NCBI GenBank assembly: GCA_905221605.1
Contig: CAJNDS010002775.1
Location: 135,001 to 199,000, forward strand
Reading direction: 5' to 3'
DNA: 64,000 nucleotides
Source of the DNA: Symbiodinium natans
Lineage: Eukaryota > Sar > Dinophyceae > Suessiales > Symbiodiniaceae
Under the pieces are notes generated by a model that saw only the letters and a list, made by a program, of their open reading frames with translations, made no database searches and was not told where the DNA came from. Of the stretch, positions 18,451 through 27,028 are shown one piece after another. Numbering within the stretch: position 1 is the stretch's first letter; every line of letters begins with the position of its first letter. A program made the position numbers and the translations under genes.

Positions 18451-19283
18451 GACCAAAGGTGTTGTCACCATCCAGAAAGTGTCCCACTCGGAAAGCGAAA
18501 ACTCAGAATGCACCAAGTGACAGCATCCCCGTTGCGTAGATACACGCACCAATGCTCAGCGCCATTGCTTTCTGTCTGTCCAGCTTTGCGTGGTCCACCC
18601 ACTGGTTCTGCCTCTGCTATGAAGCCTCCCACACAGCCTCTTCACTGGTGTAATGAATGTTTCAGTGTCCTGTGGCTTACCCACAGCGATTCTGAAATTT
18701 CGCTCTTTGTCTTCTGACATAGAGCCTCCTCAGCACCAGTATTGTGTAGCATTGGCCTCCAAAGGCCTAGACCATGCACTGCGTGTCTTGGGGGGTTCAC
18801 TCCCACAGCGTCAGGCACGTTGCGGGCAGCAGTCGTCACCACTATTGCATCGGCCGTTCCAGAGCACAAGGGCAGATTCCAGGTTCTCAGTGAAAGCTGT
18901 CGCGTGCAGAGGGCACCATGGCTGCAGAGGGAGTGACACCATTATATGTACTGCAGTCTGTTGTCCTCCAATCTGAGATCATGAAAAAACCCCTGTTCTC
19001 CTATTGACAAGACAGTAGTAAGACAGGGAGAAGGAAGAGCGAGCAAGGAAGTGAGAGAGGGGGGGGGGGGTTGCCCTACATCCCAAAATTTACTCTCTCA
19101 CTCACCCTGGTTCTGTCTGAGAGGCTCCCAAGTCACAATCTAAGGCGGGGCACCTTAGCCGAGCTTTCAAGTGCCAAACCCTCCAGTCCTGATTTAGGGT
19201 CCGGCGTCTTTCTGCTGGTGTCAACACAAAGAAATGCTTGTGCTTTCGTGCCTTCCGACCTACGGGCTCTGAGTTGGCTTTGT

Positions 19284-19330
19284 CGGGTTTAGGGTTTAGG
19301 GTTTAGGGTTTAGGGGTTTGGGGGTTTAGG
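19284..19330. repeat. Telomeric array, G-strand
   Basis: TTTAGGG units ending in TTTAGGGGTTTGGGGG. A second block lies at 19409-19490. Between them (19335-19400, minus) lies a short open segment VVSEPDDSFKKASLDFSR that could be an exon. Confidence 0.93.
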
Positions 19331-19544
19331 GCTTTAGGTCCTTGAAAAGTCGAGGCTTGCTTTCTTGAAGCTGTCGTCCGGCTCCGACACCACCGCCCTT
19401 AGTGATGTGAGGGCTTAGGGTTTAGGGTTTAGGGTTTAGGGTTTAGAAGTTTAGGGTTTGGGGTTTAGGGTTCAGGGTTTCGGGTTTAGGCAACCCTCCC
19501 CTCCCAACCAATATCCGCACTAGTATGGTCGCGCTGTCGACCCT

Positions 19545-19632
19545 GTTGAAAATGAATACTTGGAGATTCACGATACGTCGTAACCCACTTATAACTGTAC
19601 TTATAACGCAATTATAACCCAAGTAGGGGCCC
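19545..19632. mobile_element. Family B-like element, diverged
   Basis: Starts ACTTGGAGATTCACGATACG and contains CCACTTATAACTGTACTTATAAC, as in family B, but the right end runs into GTAGGGGCCCC and a C-strand telomeric array (19633-19678). Confidence 0.6.
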
Positions 19633-19727
19633 CAAACCCTAAACCCTAAACCCTAAACCCTAAACCCTAAACCCTAAGACTTTTAATGGGTTCCAAGTAT
19701 TGAGTGAAGGTTGAAATCAATCAAGTT

Positions 19728-19799
19728 GTTGGGCGCTGGTGGGGTTGGGACGGCCCCCCGCGGCCTCTACGGGGCTCTTGGGCTTCTCCTGTGGGCCCT
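19728..19799 (-). CDS. Possible exon, Pro/Lys-rich, with stop
   Basis: After GGGTTTAGGGTTGAG the minus strand reads GPQEKPKSPVEAAGGRPNPT, SAQQLD and TGA. In its own direction a TTTAGGG array supplies the sequence before the acceptor. The call is compositional only. Confidence 0.35.
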
Positions 19800-20330
19800 C
19801 AACCCTAAACCCTAAACCCTAAAACCTAAACCCTAAACCCTAATCCGCATGTGTGGCATTTGATGCGGTCTTTCTAGGGTTCAAAGTACGGGCCCTTAAC
19901 TTGGGTCCCGTGTTGTATGACCCTTGGGCTTGTAGGGCTTAGGGTTTAGGGTAGTATGGGCCCGTAATTTGGGTCCCTTGATATATATATCCCTTATATA
20001 CACATTGCAGACTAAGGGCCAAATATTTCCAACCTGAGAGAGTTGAAACCACGAATCCCTCAACCCTAAACCATAAACCCCAAACCCTAAACCCTAAAAT
20101 TGGCATCAGGGCATGGGCTGCAGCCTCAGAGGCTGGAGGTTACGAATTGGCCGAATTGTAGATATGTGATAGTGCATGGGGGATGTTTGATATTGGGGGG
20201 AAGGGATTACGAATCGAGGATTGCTACAGACTACGAGAAGGTTGTGGGTTTGTAGGGTTTGTTGGGTTGAGGCTGTGAAGCGTAGCTGTTTGCCTTTCAG
20301 GGGTTCAACCTCCCACAGAGCCAAACACAC

Positions 20331-20505
20331 CCCTTAACTTAGGATTATACCTTAAATCATATTAAGCATTCCCACATATACACACACATATAGATATAGA
20401 TATATATATATATATATATATATTTATTTATATATTTATTTATATGTATATGTAGAGTCAGCCATATTTTTCCTAATTAAAGGCTATTGGGCTCTTTCGG
20501 GCTTA
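20331..20505. mobile_element. Family J element with AT microsatellite inside
   Basis: Family J interior (CCCTTAACTTAGGATTATAC ... TAAATCATATTAAGCATTCC) and right end CTATTGGGCTCTTTCGGG are separated by a TA-rich microsatellite (20385-20450) at the place where other copies have a short A/T loop. Confidence 0.7.
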
Positions 20506-20657
20506 AGGGTCAGCTTGGGGCCGTATTGCGCCGAGCATCCGTGGCGGGCTGGGTGGGGCTTGCAGGCCCTCTAGCAGGCCGTCGGTGTTTCCTGCATTGT
20601 AGGGCTTAGGGTTTAGGGTTTAGGGCTTAGGGTTTAGGATTTAGGGTGAAGATGGAC

Positions 20658-20768
20658 CCCAGATCTTCCAAAACCCCTTAATTCAGGAAGATACCGTCAT
20701 TTATACTAAGGATCCTTGTTCTGAATTAGGGTCTGTTCCTTAATTTAAGGGGCTTTGGAAGATCTGGG
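20658..20768. mobile_element. MITE-like element, family A
   Basis: Clean 111-bp copy with ends CCCAGATCTTCCAAAACCCC and GGGGCTTTGGAAGATCTGGG. Interior AAGGATCCTTGTTCTGAATT. Confidence 0.88.
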
Positions 20769-20968
20769 TCCCCTACTTGCCAAAAAAAGGAGAACTCCTG
20801 GTTGTACGAGAGTTTTCTAAGTTCGGTTGCCTTTTGGGCTCGCACATATAGCACGGCACACTGGCACAACAGGAACCCCCAAAAAGGGACCCAACATCTT
20901 GGAGAACTGCCCATAAACTAGCACACAAGACACACACACCCCCAAAAAGGATATCGGAACCCCCCACG

Positions 20969-21050
20969 TAGGGGATAGGATATGGGGGACCCTTGGGGAC
21001 ATAGACAGAAGAGGGTTAAGGAGGGCTCCCTTTTAAGGGTCCCCCTTATC
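20969..21050. repeat. Family Q repeat, copy without telomeric insert
   Basis: Contains GGGGATAGGATATGGGGGAC, AGACAGAAGAGGGTTAAGGA and GGGTCCCCCTTATC. The second copy (22497-22648) carries telomeric units at the GGGTTAAG position, giving an empty-site/filled-site pair. Confidence 0.7.
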
Positions 21051-21107
21051 CGACCCTAAACCCTAAACCCTAAACCCTCAACCCTCAACCCTAAACCCTA
21101 AACCCTA
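21051..21107. repeat. Telomeric array, C-strand
   Basis: CCCTAAA and CCCTCAA units. In the direction of the J-domain gene this lies in the intron or 3' region after exon 2. Confidence 0.95.
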
Positions 21108-21122
21108 CGTGGGAGCCACTGC

Positions 21123-21238
21123 AGGCCCAGCTTCCGTCTGCCTCGAGCTCTGCAATGTATGTCTGCCGCGCGCCCTCGTCGATCAAGTGCAGAAACGCAG
21201 CGCGCGCAAGCGCCAGCTGCGCCTCGTGCCGCTCCCTC
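21123..21238 (-). CDS. J-domain protein, downstream exon
   Basis: The minus strand starts after CCCAAG and reads (R)RERHEAQLALARAAFLHLI, DEGARQTYIAELEADGSWAC. This corresponds to the third and fourth helices of a J domain. Joined to the upstream exon it gives the continuous reading DAERRERHEAQLALARAAF across a GC-AG intron of 147 bp (21239-21385). A GT follows ...GCCTGCA near 21128. DnaJ-family proteins normally stimulate Hsp70, but see the altered HPD motif in exon 1. Confidence 0.65.
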
Positions 21239-21240
21239 CT

Positions 21241-21306
21241 TGGGTTTTGGGTTTAGGGTTTAGGGTTTAGGGTTTAGGGTTTGGGGTTTGGGGTTTAGGG
21301 TTTAGG
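21241..21306. repeat. Telomeric array inside the J-domain gene intron
   Basis: TTTAGGG/TTTGGGG units on plus, so CCCTAAA in the gene's direction. They occupy nearly half of the 147-bp intron and run up to its 3' splice site (CCCTAAACCCAAAACCCAAG|G). Confidence 0.9.
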
Positions 21307-21385
21307 ATTTTAGGGTCTTGGTAAGGAGGGGGTGGTTACTCTGTGAGCCAAAAAGGGACAAGGGTGTGCCACTGGACGACCAAGC

Positions 21386-21575
21386 CTCTCGGCGTCAGAA
21401 AGTTCCTCGTGTGCCAGCGGACCATACTTGTGATTGTGGGCGAGGAGCTCTTGATGGAAGGCCGTTTTGATGGCTGCTCTGCCCGCGGTCCGTGCCAGCC
21501 CAAGGAGGTCAAAGTAGCCAGCCATGGCAGCGCTGCCCAATGGAAGCACATGCGCTCGGTAGCCAAGGCTTCCCA
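21386..21575 (-). CDS. J-domain protein, upstream exon with HNH instead of HPD
   Basis: The minus strand encodes GYRAHVLPLGSAAMAGYFDL, LGLARTAGRAAIKTAFHQEL, LAHNHKYGPLAHEELSDAER. The FDLLGLARTAGRAAIKTAFHQELLAH segment matches J-domain helices I and II. The invariant HPD tripeptide between helices II and III reads HNH, so Hsp70 stimulation would be expected to fail. The exon ends GAGAG|GCTTGG, a GC donor of the kind known in dinoflagellates. A family E fragment (21600-21662) lies upstream. It could be a functional J-like protein or a decayed paralogue. Confidence 0.65.
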
Positions 21576-22121
21576 GTATGAAGAATAGCACAGCCTTTTT
21601 TGGACCAATTGAGCCCTAGAATTGGGGTCGTATACCCTCAAAGGGTTCATGTCGTCCTTAAGGACTACGATGAAAAAAACTCGACACAGGGCCAAGTGCC
21701 CTGTGAGTTGGGAGCCAGACGGCTGGACGGTTTAGGGTTCAGGGTAGGATTTAGGGTTTAGGGTTTAGGACTTAGGGTTTAGAGTTTGGGGTTAGGGTTA
21801 GGGTTTTGAAGGACTTGCGTGCCTTGAAAATTCGTTACAGTCGGCTGATTCTGTGAACTCCTTGAACTTCGTAGCGTCCAAGTCGTTGGCCGAATAGTTT
21901 TTGCTTTGACTTGATTCCTTCAAGGGACTGAAGGAGGGACCCTCATAAGGGACCTTACAGGTTCTTTAGGGGTCTACTTGGGTACAAGTAAGGGCCTCCC
22001 TCTACCCCTTTATTTTTCTGCCTTGCCTCCAGAAGGTGGGAATTGCACACCAACTAGGTTCCCGGTGTTTACCGGCCAATTTCAGAGGGCCACCGAAGAC
22101 TGGCCGGCCTGACAAGAAACC

Positions 22122-22151
22122 CTAAACCCTAAACCCTAAACCCTAAACCCT
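22122..22151. repeat. Telomeric array, C-strand, short
   Basis: Four CCCTAAA units. A related CCCTATAAACCCTAAA block lies at 22233-22290. Confidence 0.92.
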
Positions 22152-22291
22152 TGACTTTTTTCGTGCCGCTGGCACAGGGCTACAGATGGATGCGGGCACG
22201 CCCGTTTTCATCCAAACTGGAGCTCTTCACCTTAACCCTAAACCCTATAAACCCTAAACCCTATAAACCCTAAACCCTAAACCCTAAACCC

Positions 22292-22410
22292 TCTACTAGA
22301 CCCGGGAGTAGCCTAGGAATAAAAATGGTGCCCTTTTTGGTTTTAAGGGGATTACAAAGGAACCCCAACCCCAAAAAAGGGAAAAAGGGCCTACTCCCGG
22401 TCCTAGTCTA
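22292..22410. mobile_element. MITE-like element, family H
   Basis: Ends CTACTAGACCCGGGAGTAGC and GGCCTACTCCCGGTCCTAGT, interior CCCTTTTTGGTTTTAAGGGG. This copy has no telomeric insert. Related copies lie at 51940, 58290 (filled) and 60267. Confidence 0.85.
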
Positions 22411-22496
22411 CTACTTTGCTTAAGAACCCCGAAAGGATCAAATATTCTTCCTGATTAAGGGAAAATACAGGCATCATATTTTTTTATTCTTTTGGG

Positions 22497-22648
22497 CATA
22501 GGGGATAGGATTAGGGGGGAAATTTTGGGGATATAGACCCTCAGAGAAAGAAAAGGTCCCTGTTTCAGAGAGTCAGAAGAGGGTTAAGGGTTTAGGGTTT
22601 AGGGTTTAGGGTTTAAGAAGGGTTCCCTTGTCAGGGTCCCCCTTTCTC
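22497..22648. repeat. Family Q repeat with telomeric insert
   Basis: Same sequence as 20969-21050, but after AGAAGAGGGTTAAG there are about 29 extra bases of GGTTTAGG repeat (about 22589-22617) before AAGGGTTCCC. The flanks read TTAAG on the left and TTTAAG on the right. Confidence 0.7.
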
Positions 22649-22676
22649 GTACCTAGGAAGACTTGGAGGCCCCGAT

Positions 22677-22785
22677 ACCTTGGGGACCAAGTGAACCCCA
22701 ACATTGTGGGTCATACCCTAAGCCCTAAACCCTAAACCCTATATGAACCACAAACCCATTTAGGGTTCATGTCGTCCTTAAGGTA
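22677..22785. mobile_element. Family E element with telomeric insert
   Basis: Ends CCTTGGGGACCAAGTGAACC and GGTTCATGTCGTCCTTAAGG. The interior ...GGGTCATACCCTA is extended by CCCTAAA units (22724-22741) where other copies read ACCCTATA. Confidence 0.78.
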
Positions 22786-22980
22786 GAGCCTCCTAACCCC
22801 TAACTCATGTTCACCATATACTGGGATGGCCCTCAAAACCCTCTGAAAAACATTCCTAAACATGATCCAATATTGGAAAATACAAAAGGTCCCATGGGCC
22901 TACCTAGAAACCCTAAACCCTTAACCATACACCCTAAAACCCTAAAAAACCCTAAGCCCTTTTGTGTCCCACGAAGGGCC

Positions 22981-23196
22981 TACTTGGAGGTTCAGGGTAC
23001 TCAGTAACGCAATTACAACTGTACTCTCAAGGGGCTCATTTGTGGGTTGTAACTACACTTAGAATGGGTTACTAAGTATATTATGAATTATTCATGATCT
23101 ACTATATGTTATATAATATATATACTAGATGCTAGATATTATATACTATATCTGATAGATTACTAGATCTTATATATTATCCTGAACCTCCAAGTA
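22981..23196. mobile_element. MITE-like element, family B, with AT expansion
   Basis: Ends TACTTGGAGGTTCAGGGTAC and CCTGAACCTCCAAGTA. The right half contains an A/T-rich ATATACTAGATG tract. Confidence 0.8.
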
Positions 23197-23519
23197 CCGA
23201 GTATGATTAGGATGTCCCCCCTTGGGCTACGGTGAAGGCTCTCCATTGCATCTCCATCTCTCGTGGAGGTGAAACGAAGCCTCAACAGGCCTTGGTACGC
23301 CCCTAGGATCCATTTAGGGTTTAGGGTTTAGGGGTTAGGCATACTCTATATATGATGAAGTATATACTTGGGCCTTACAGGGGTTCCTATATAGTAGCTT
23401 TATATAGTAGCCTTAGGGCCCAAAGTGTAGACTACCGCTACATGGATCCTTTGGGCGATCTGCCAAACCAGATCGCAACTCAGTTGGACGGAGGAGGCTT
23501 CCTCTCCAGAGCGGGCGCC

Positions 23520-23780
23520 TAGGACTTGGATGCCGCATCTTCGCATACAGATTTTGTTTGGCAGCCGCAAGACGGCTATGGAAGTACCACTCTGTACGCG
23601 CACGGGCGTTTCATGGAGTGTAGGGCGAATGACTATAGGGCACAAGGCTGGCAGTTCGCGGCTTCAAAGCTCTCGCCCCATCTCTCAAAACACGGCCCTA
23701 ACGTTTATAAAGGGAACGTGCGGTTTAAGGCTGTCGAAGCCAGGCATGGTACCGCCACCATCCAGGGCCTCAAAACTTAG
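23520..23780 (+). CDS. Uncertain open segment
   Basis: One plus frame (from 23526, 84 codons, ending TAG) contains FVWQPQDGYGSTTLYAHGRF and NVYKGNVRFKAVEARHGTAT. A minus frame across 23400-23645 is also open. Neither matches a family I recognise. The region is free of MITEs, so some coding is plausible, but the strand is not settled. Confidence 0.25.
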
Positions 23781-23789
23781 ATGAAAGGA

Positions 23790-23850
23790 CTCTAAACCCT
23801 AAACCCTAGACCCTAGACCCTAAACCCTAAACCCTAAACCCTAAACCCTA
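23790..23850. repeat. Telomeric array, C-strand
   Basis: CCCTAAA with CCCTAGA variants. Confidence 0.93.
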
Positions 23851-24010
23851 TGCCCTGGAGAGGCCGTCCAGACTTCAAAACGGTGTTGAAATGGCTTCCC
23901 CCCAAGGCTGCAGATGAACTACGCCTTGCCCGAAGCACATCTATAGGAGTGAGGAGTGAGGATAGCCCTAAGCCCTTTCAAACCCTTCACCCGAAACCCT
24001 AAACGCTAAA

Positions 24011-24106
24011 CTTGGGATGTTCCTCTTATACGATCAGTCCTTGTTAGGGATCAGAATAGGGGGTACTAGAATTGGCGACTGTCGGCATAAGGGGGAAGAG
24101 CCCAAC
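24011..24106. mobile_element. MITE-like element, family D, diverged
   Basis: CTTGGGATGTTCCTCTTATA at the left, GGCATAAGGGGGAAGAGCCC at the right. Confidence 0.7.
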
Positions 24107-24134
24107 CCTAATCCCTAAACCCTCAGACTCCCCA

Positions 24135-24200
24135 ACCCTAAACCCTAAACCCTAAACCCTAAACCCTAAACCCTAAACCCTAAACCCTAAACCCTAAACT
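24135..24200. repeat. Telomeric array, C-strand
   Basis: Nine CCCTAAA units. Confidence 0.97.
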
Positions 24201-24293
24201 CGGAAGCCCTTACTCGTAGACATTTGCCCGCTGCAGCTCCCAGGCTTTTTGACCTGGGTTCGTTTGTCTCTACGTTGTGCCTTGGACAAGTAG

Positions 24294-24359
24294 GGTTTAG
24301 GGTTTAGGGTTTAGGGTTTAGGGTTTTGGGTTTAGGGTTTACGGTTTAGGGTTTAGGGT
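24294..24359. repeat. Telomeric array, G-strand, between 8-bp direct repeats
   Basis: TTTAGGG units. CCTTGGAC occurs shortly before (24280-24287) and directly after (24361-24368). TACCTTGGACCCTT also occurs near 40769, so the right copy may belong to a dispersed repeat, which weakens a target-duplication reading. Confidence 0.85.
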
Positions 24360-25020
24360 ACCTTGGACCCTTGAGGTTGCTTGGGTTTTGGGGACCTTTC
24401 TGGAAGATCTTTAAGGGAATAGCTGGGCCAGAGTCGGAGTATGTTCAGGGGAACCTTGACGGGGGGCTACACCGCCGGAACCCCTTGGTTTTGTAGGTTT
24501 CAGGGCTCAGCATGTGAGTTGACAGCACACGTACATAGCTTCGAAGGATGATGCTTGCCTGAAGCCCTAAACCCTAAGCCTGAAACCTCTAAATCCCAAA
24601 CCTCTAAACCCAAAACCCTAAAACCCTAAACCCCTAAAACCCTAAACCCTAAACCCCAACAACCTAAAGACTGTTTTTGTGCCGCTTCAGCAGCCCATTA
24701 ATTTACTTGTTTGTATTTTCCATATCTATGTACTTGTTTGTGGGCCAGCGCCTTCATGGCAAGGGCAACATATCCTCAAAGTCGGGGCTTCTCCAATTTG
24801 GGGCCCGTTCTGGGTTCACGCTTCGGCTGGAAAATGGGTCGCGCCGTGTCGACTCGAAAACCTCGAGCAGCACCAAGGGACATACGCATCAACGCCAGCC
24901 TATACAGCAATCTAAACACAAGTATGCTTGTTCTACTGTTTTATAAGTGTGCGTTGTACGGTTTGGGTTGAACAGTAGTGGATGAGCAAATGAACTATTG
25001 CCCTTCCTCGGCTTGTGCAG

Positions 25021-25255
25021 AAGCATGGGGGAGGGAGTGGCCCCCAATGTGTTGCAGCACTCAATGTGAACTGCGAGAGACATTGGCACATGATTAAACC
25101 TCCGCATGGATGCAGAAGCTGTGCTGTACAAGACCTTTTCACAGGCTCAGAGGACAACATGTGCATGCACGTCGCTACCTTCGATCACGCGCTCATGCGT
25201 GGTCTCAGCTCAGAAGTAGCGCAGGCTCGCCATGTGATGACAGCCATCACCTTAG
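25021..25255 (+). CDS. Exon 1 of a gene with a telomeric intron
   Basis: After CTCGGCTTGTGCAG the plus strand reads KHGGGSGPQCVAALNVNCER, HWHMIKPPHGCRSCAVQDLF, TGSEDNMCMHVATFDHALMR, GLSSEVAQARHVMTAITL and ends at TTAG|GTCAAAG. The phase is +1. Joined to the segment at 25383 it continues as ...AITL-EDSQVTEVMRRNDG. No family is recognised (His/Cys-rich start, helical end). Confidence 0.55.
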
Positions 25256-25382
25256 GTCAAAGCCCTAAACCCTTAACCCTTAACCCTAAACCCTGAACCC
25301 TGAACCCTGAACCCTAAAGCCTAAACCCGAAACCCTAAACCCTGAACCCAAAACCCTAAACCCTAAACCCTAAACCCTAAAG
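25256..25382 (+). other. Inferred intron composed of telomeric C-strand repeat
   Basis: Starts GTCAAAG and ends CCCTAAAG. The remaining 110 or so bases are CCCTAAA, CCCTTAA, CCCTGAA and CCCGAAA units. Removing it fuses two coding-like segments in frame. Only translation supports it, without transcript evidence. Confidence 0.55.
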
Positions 25383-25501
25383 AGGACAGCCAAGTCACGG
25401 AGGTGATGAGGAGGAATGACGGGCCCGCGACTAAAGGCGGCAACGCCAGCCTCATTGTCATGTGCATCCTTGGCAGCAGCCCCCAGTCAACTCAACCAAG
25501 G
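25383..25501 (+). CDS. Exon 2 of the gene with a telomeric intron
   Basis: Reads EDSQVTEVMRRNDGPATKGG, NASLIVMCILGSSPQSTQP and meets AAG|GGTTTAGGG, a second block of 36 bp of TTTAGGG/TTTCGGG. After that block the plus strand is again open (RATFDRLPPQSCSPLPMGTM or an alternative frame), so a second, very short telomeric intron is possible. Confidence 0.55.
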
Positions 25502-25770
25502 GTTTAGGGTTTCGGGTTTCGGGTTTAGGGTTTAGGGCAACCTTCGATCGTCTGCCACCGCAATCGTGTAGTCCCCTGCCCATGGGCACAATGCTTCACT
25601 CAATCCCTATCGGTTGAGAAGGGCACTCAAGACAACGTAAACGGCCAAATGTTATACGTAGAGTTTCAAGGGTTAAGGGCTATGTAAACAATCATGCTTT
25701 ATTGCATTTAAAAAGTCCTTAGAAATGCAGCCGTGCATCACCCTTTGGTGCAGTCTAAGTGGAATGGACT

Positions 25771-25862
25771 AGGATGTTCCCCGTTATGCTAACAGTCCTT
25801 ATATAGTACCCCGCCCCCATTCTAATCCTTATTAAGGACTGTTAGTATAAGGGGGAACATCC
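25771..25862. mobile_element. MITE-like element, family D
   Basis: Ends AGGATGTTCCCCGTTATGCT and AGTATAAGGGGGAACATCC, with CAGTCCTTA and TAAGGACTG arms inside. Confidence 0.85.
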
Positions 25863-25887
25863 AAACGAATCGATTTTCACTGTCGTG

Positions 25888-25905
25888 CCACCCGCCTGGC
25901 TTACT
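25888..25905 (+). repeat. GCCACCCGCC motif copy 3
   Basis: GCCACCCGCCTGGCTTA lies 25 bp after the family D element. It is a diverged match to copies 1 and 2. Confidence 0.4.
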
Positions 25906-25951
25906 ACACAAAATGCGGTGCTCGGAAACCTGCCTGGACAGTTGAGTGATC

Positions 25952-26098
25952 TTGAGCCCAGTACCCCTTACTTGAGGAATGTACCAAAAACCCTAAACCC
26001 TAAACCCTAAACCCTAAACCTTAAACCCTAATCATGCTAAGGATCCTCATATACATTAAGCACTATTCCCTAATTGAGGGAGATTGGGCTCGTTGGGC
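25952..26098. mobile_element. Family J element with telomeric insert
   Basis: The left end GAGCCCAGTACCCCTTACTT and GAGGAATGTACC match family J. CCCTAAA units follow (25988-26031), then ATGCTAAGGATCCTCATATA and the right end GAGATTGGGCTCGTTGGGC. Uninterrupted copies lie at 37232 and 46503. Confidence 0.75.
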
Positions 26099-26141
26099 AT
26101 GCTTGAGCCTGAAAGGGCCAATGAGGGGTAGCATAGACCTG

Positions 26142-26233
26142 AGGTTTGGGTTTTGGGTTTTGGGTTTTGGGTTTAGGGTTTAGGTTTTAGGTTTTAGGGT
26201 TTAGGGTTTAGGGTTTAGGGTTTAGGGTTTAGG
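26142..26233. repeat. Telomeric array, G-strand
   Basis: Begins with TTTTGGG and TTTTAGG variants and ends with perfect TTTAGGG. A degenerate block also lies at 26367-26438. Confidence 0.93.
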
Positions 26234-26439
26234 GCCCTTTGCGGGTTTCCGAAAATAGGGCAAACCGAGCTAAGGGGTTCCAATAAGCAAGGCTTGTAGC
26301 ATGCTTGGACCCTCTTGACACCCTGAACCCCATTTTGTGTAGGGGCCCCACCCGGCTTCTGAGTGAGGGTTTAGGGTTTAAGGTTTCGGGTTTAGGTTTT
26401 AGGGTTTAGGGTTCAGGGTTGAAGGTTCAGGGTTTCGGG

Positions 26440-26537
26440 TAAATCCATCCCAAAAGCAAGTTGAGCGCGAGGGTGGCCATTGTCATCAGCACCGATAACA
26501 GCAGCGAGGCCCCACGGTCAAGCCAGGCATACTTCAC
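26440..26537 (-). CDS. Exon with membrane segment
   Basis: After GGGCCCACTGCAG the minus strand reads VKYAWLDRGASLLLSVLMTM, ATLALNLLLGWIYP. A 20-residue hydrophobic stretch (ASLLLSVLMTMATLALNLLL) looks like a membrane helix. The upstream intron contains the family B element at 26564-26740, and downstream lies degenerate telomeric repeat. The family is not identified. Confidence 0.5.
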
Positions 26538-26563
26538 CTGCAGTGGGCCCTCTCACGACCCCG

Positions 26564-26740
26564 TACTTGGAGGTTCAAGAATACTCATTAGAAGGTTTAC
26601 ATCTCCTTGTTTGGGGTTTCGGGGGTTATAACCCCAATATAAGTCTACGGATCGATAGATCGACTCTCAGGGCATAGGGCATAGGGGGCTTATCAGTACA
26701 GTTAAAAGTGGGATTGTAAGTACCCTGAACCTCCAAGTAG
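26564..26740. mobile_element. MITE-like element, family B, diverged interior
   Basis: Ends TACTTGGAGGTTCAAGAATA and TACCCTGAACCTCCAAGTA. Confidence 0.75.
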
Positions 26741-26799
26741 GGGCCTGTAAGATACGAAAGCGCATTTTGAGTAGCTCTATGGTAGTTAAACCAGAATTG

Positions 26800-27010
26800 T
26801 GAATGGGGGTGGTGTTTGTACTTGTTTCGCCTGAAAGCGACTCCAAGTTGACACCATCTTTTGGTAAGGAAACTTGCTGTAAAGAGCACCTGCAAGGGGC
26901 ACCCTGATTCAGAACAAAACCCATGTTGAAGCTAGTGTGTGAACCTGCCTTGAATCGGAGACGACGCGCTGCCATGAGAGTCCAGACAATCACTGCCTGG
27001 TAGCCGAAGC
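26800..27010 (-). CDS. Possible upstream exon of the membrane-segment gene
   Basis: The minus strand reads MSFGYQAVIVWTLMAARRLR, FKAGSHTSFNMGFVLNQGAP, CRCSLQQVSLPKDGVNLESL, SGETST. The segment is free of repeat and lies on the same strand as the membrane exon, across the family B element. No joint frame was demonstrated. Confidence 0.35.
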
Positions 27011-27028
27011 TCAAGCTTCTGCACTATA

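Larger units (their letters stand above)
16860..19280. other. Repeat-poor island of about 2.4 kb
   Basis: This is the longest stretch without telomeric units or recognised MITE copies. Several frames are open on both strands (plus 16916-17302 and 17535-17822, minus 17218-17625), but none shows a recognisable family and overlapping frames are equally plausible. It contains four ACCACATNGATCC copies, a 10-bp inverted repeat and a cluster of GAATTC sites, listed separately. It could be a promoter/UTR region, a single-copy intron or a repeat with no other copy here. Confidence 0.6.

Noticed and set aside
25502-25538. A 36-bp pure TTTAGGG intron after exon 2 of the 25-kb gene
   Set aside because: It is possible but very short, and the following DNA is open in more than one frame, so the junction cannot be judged by eye.
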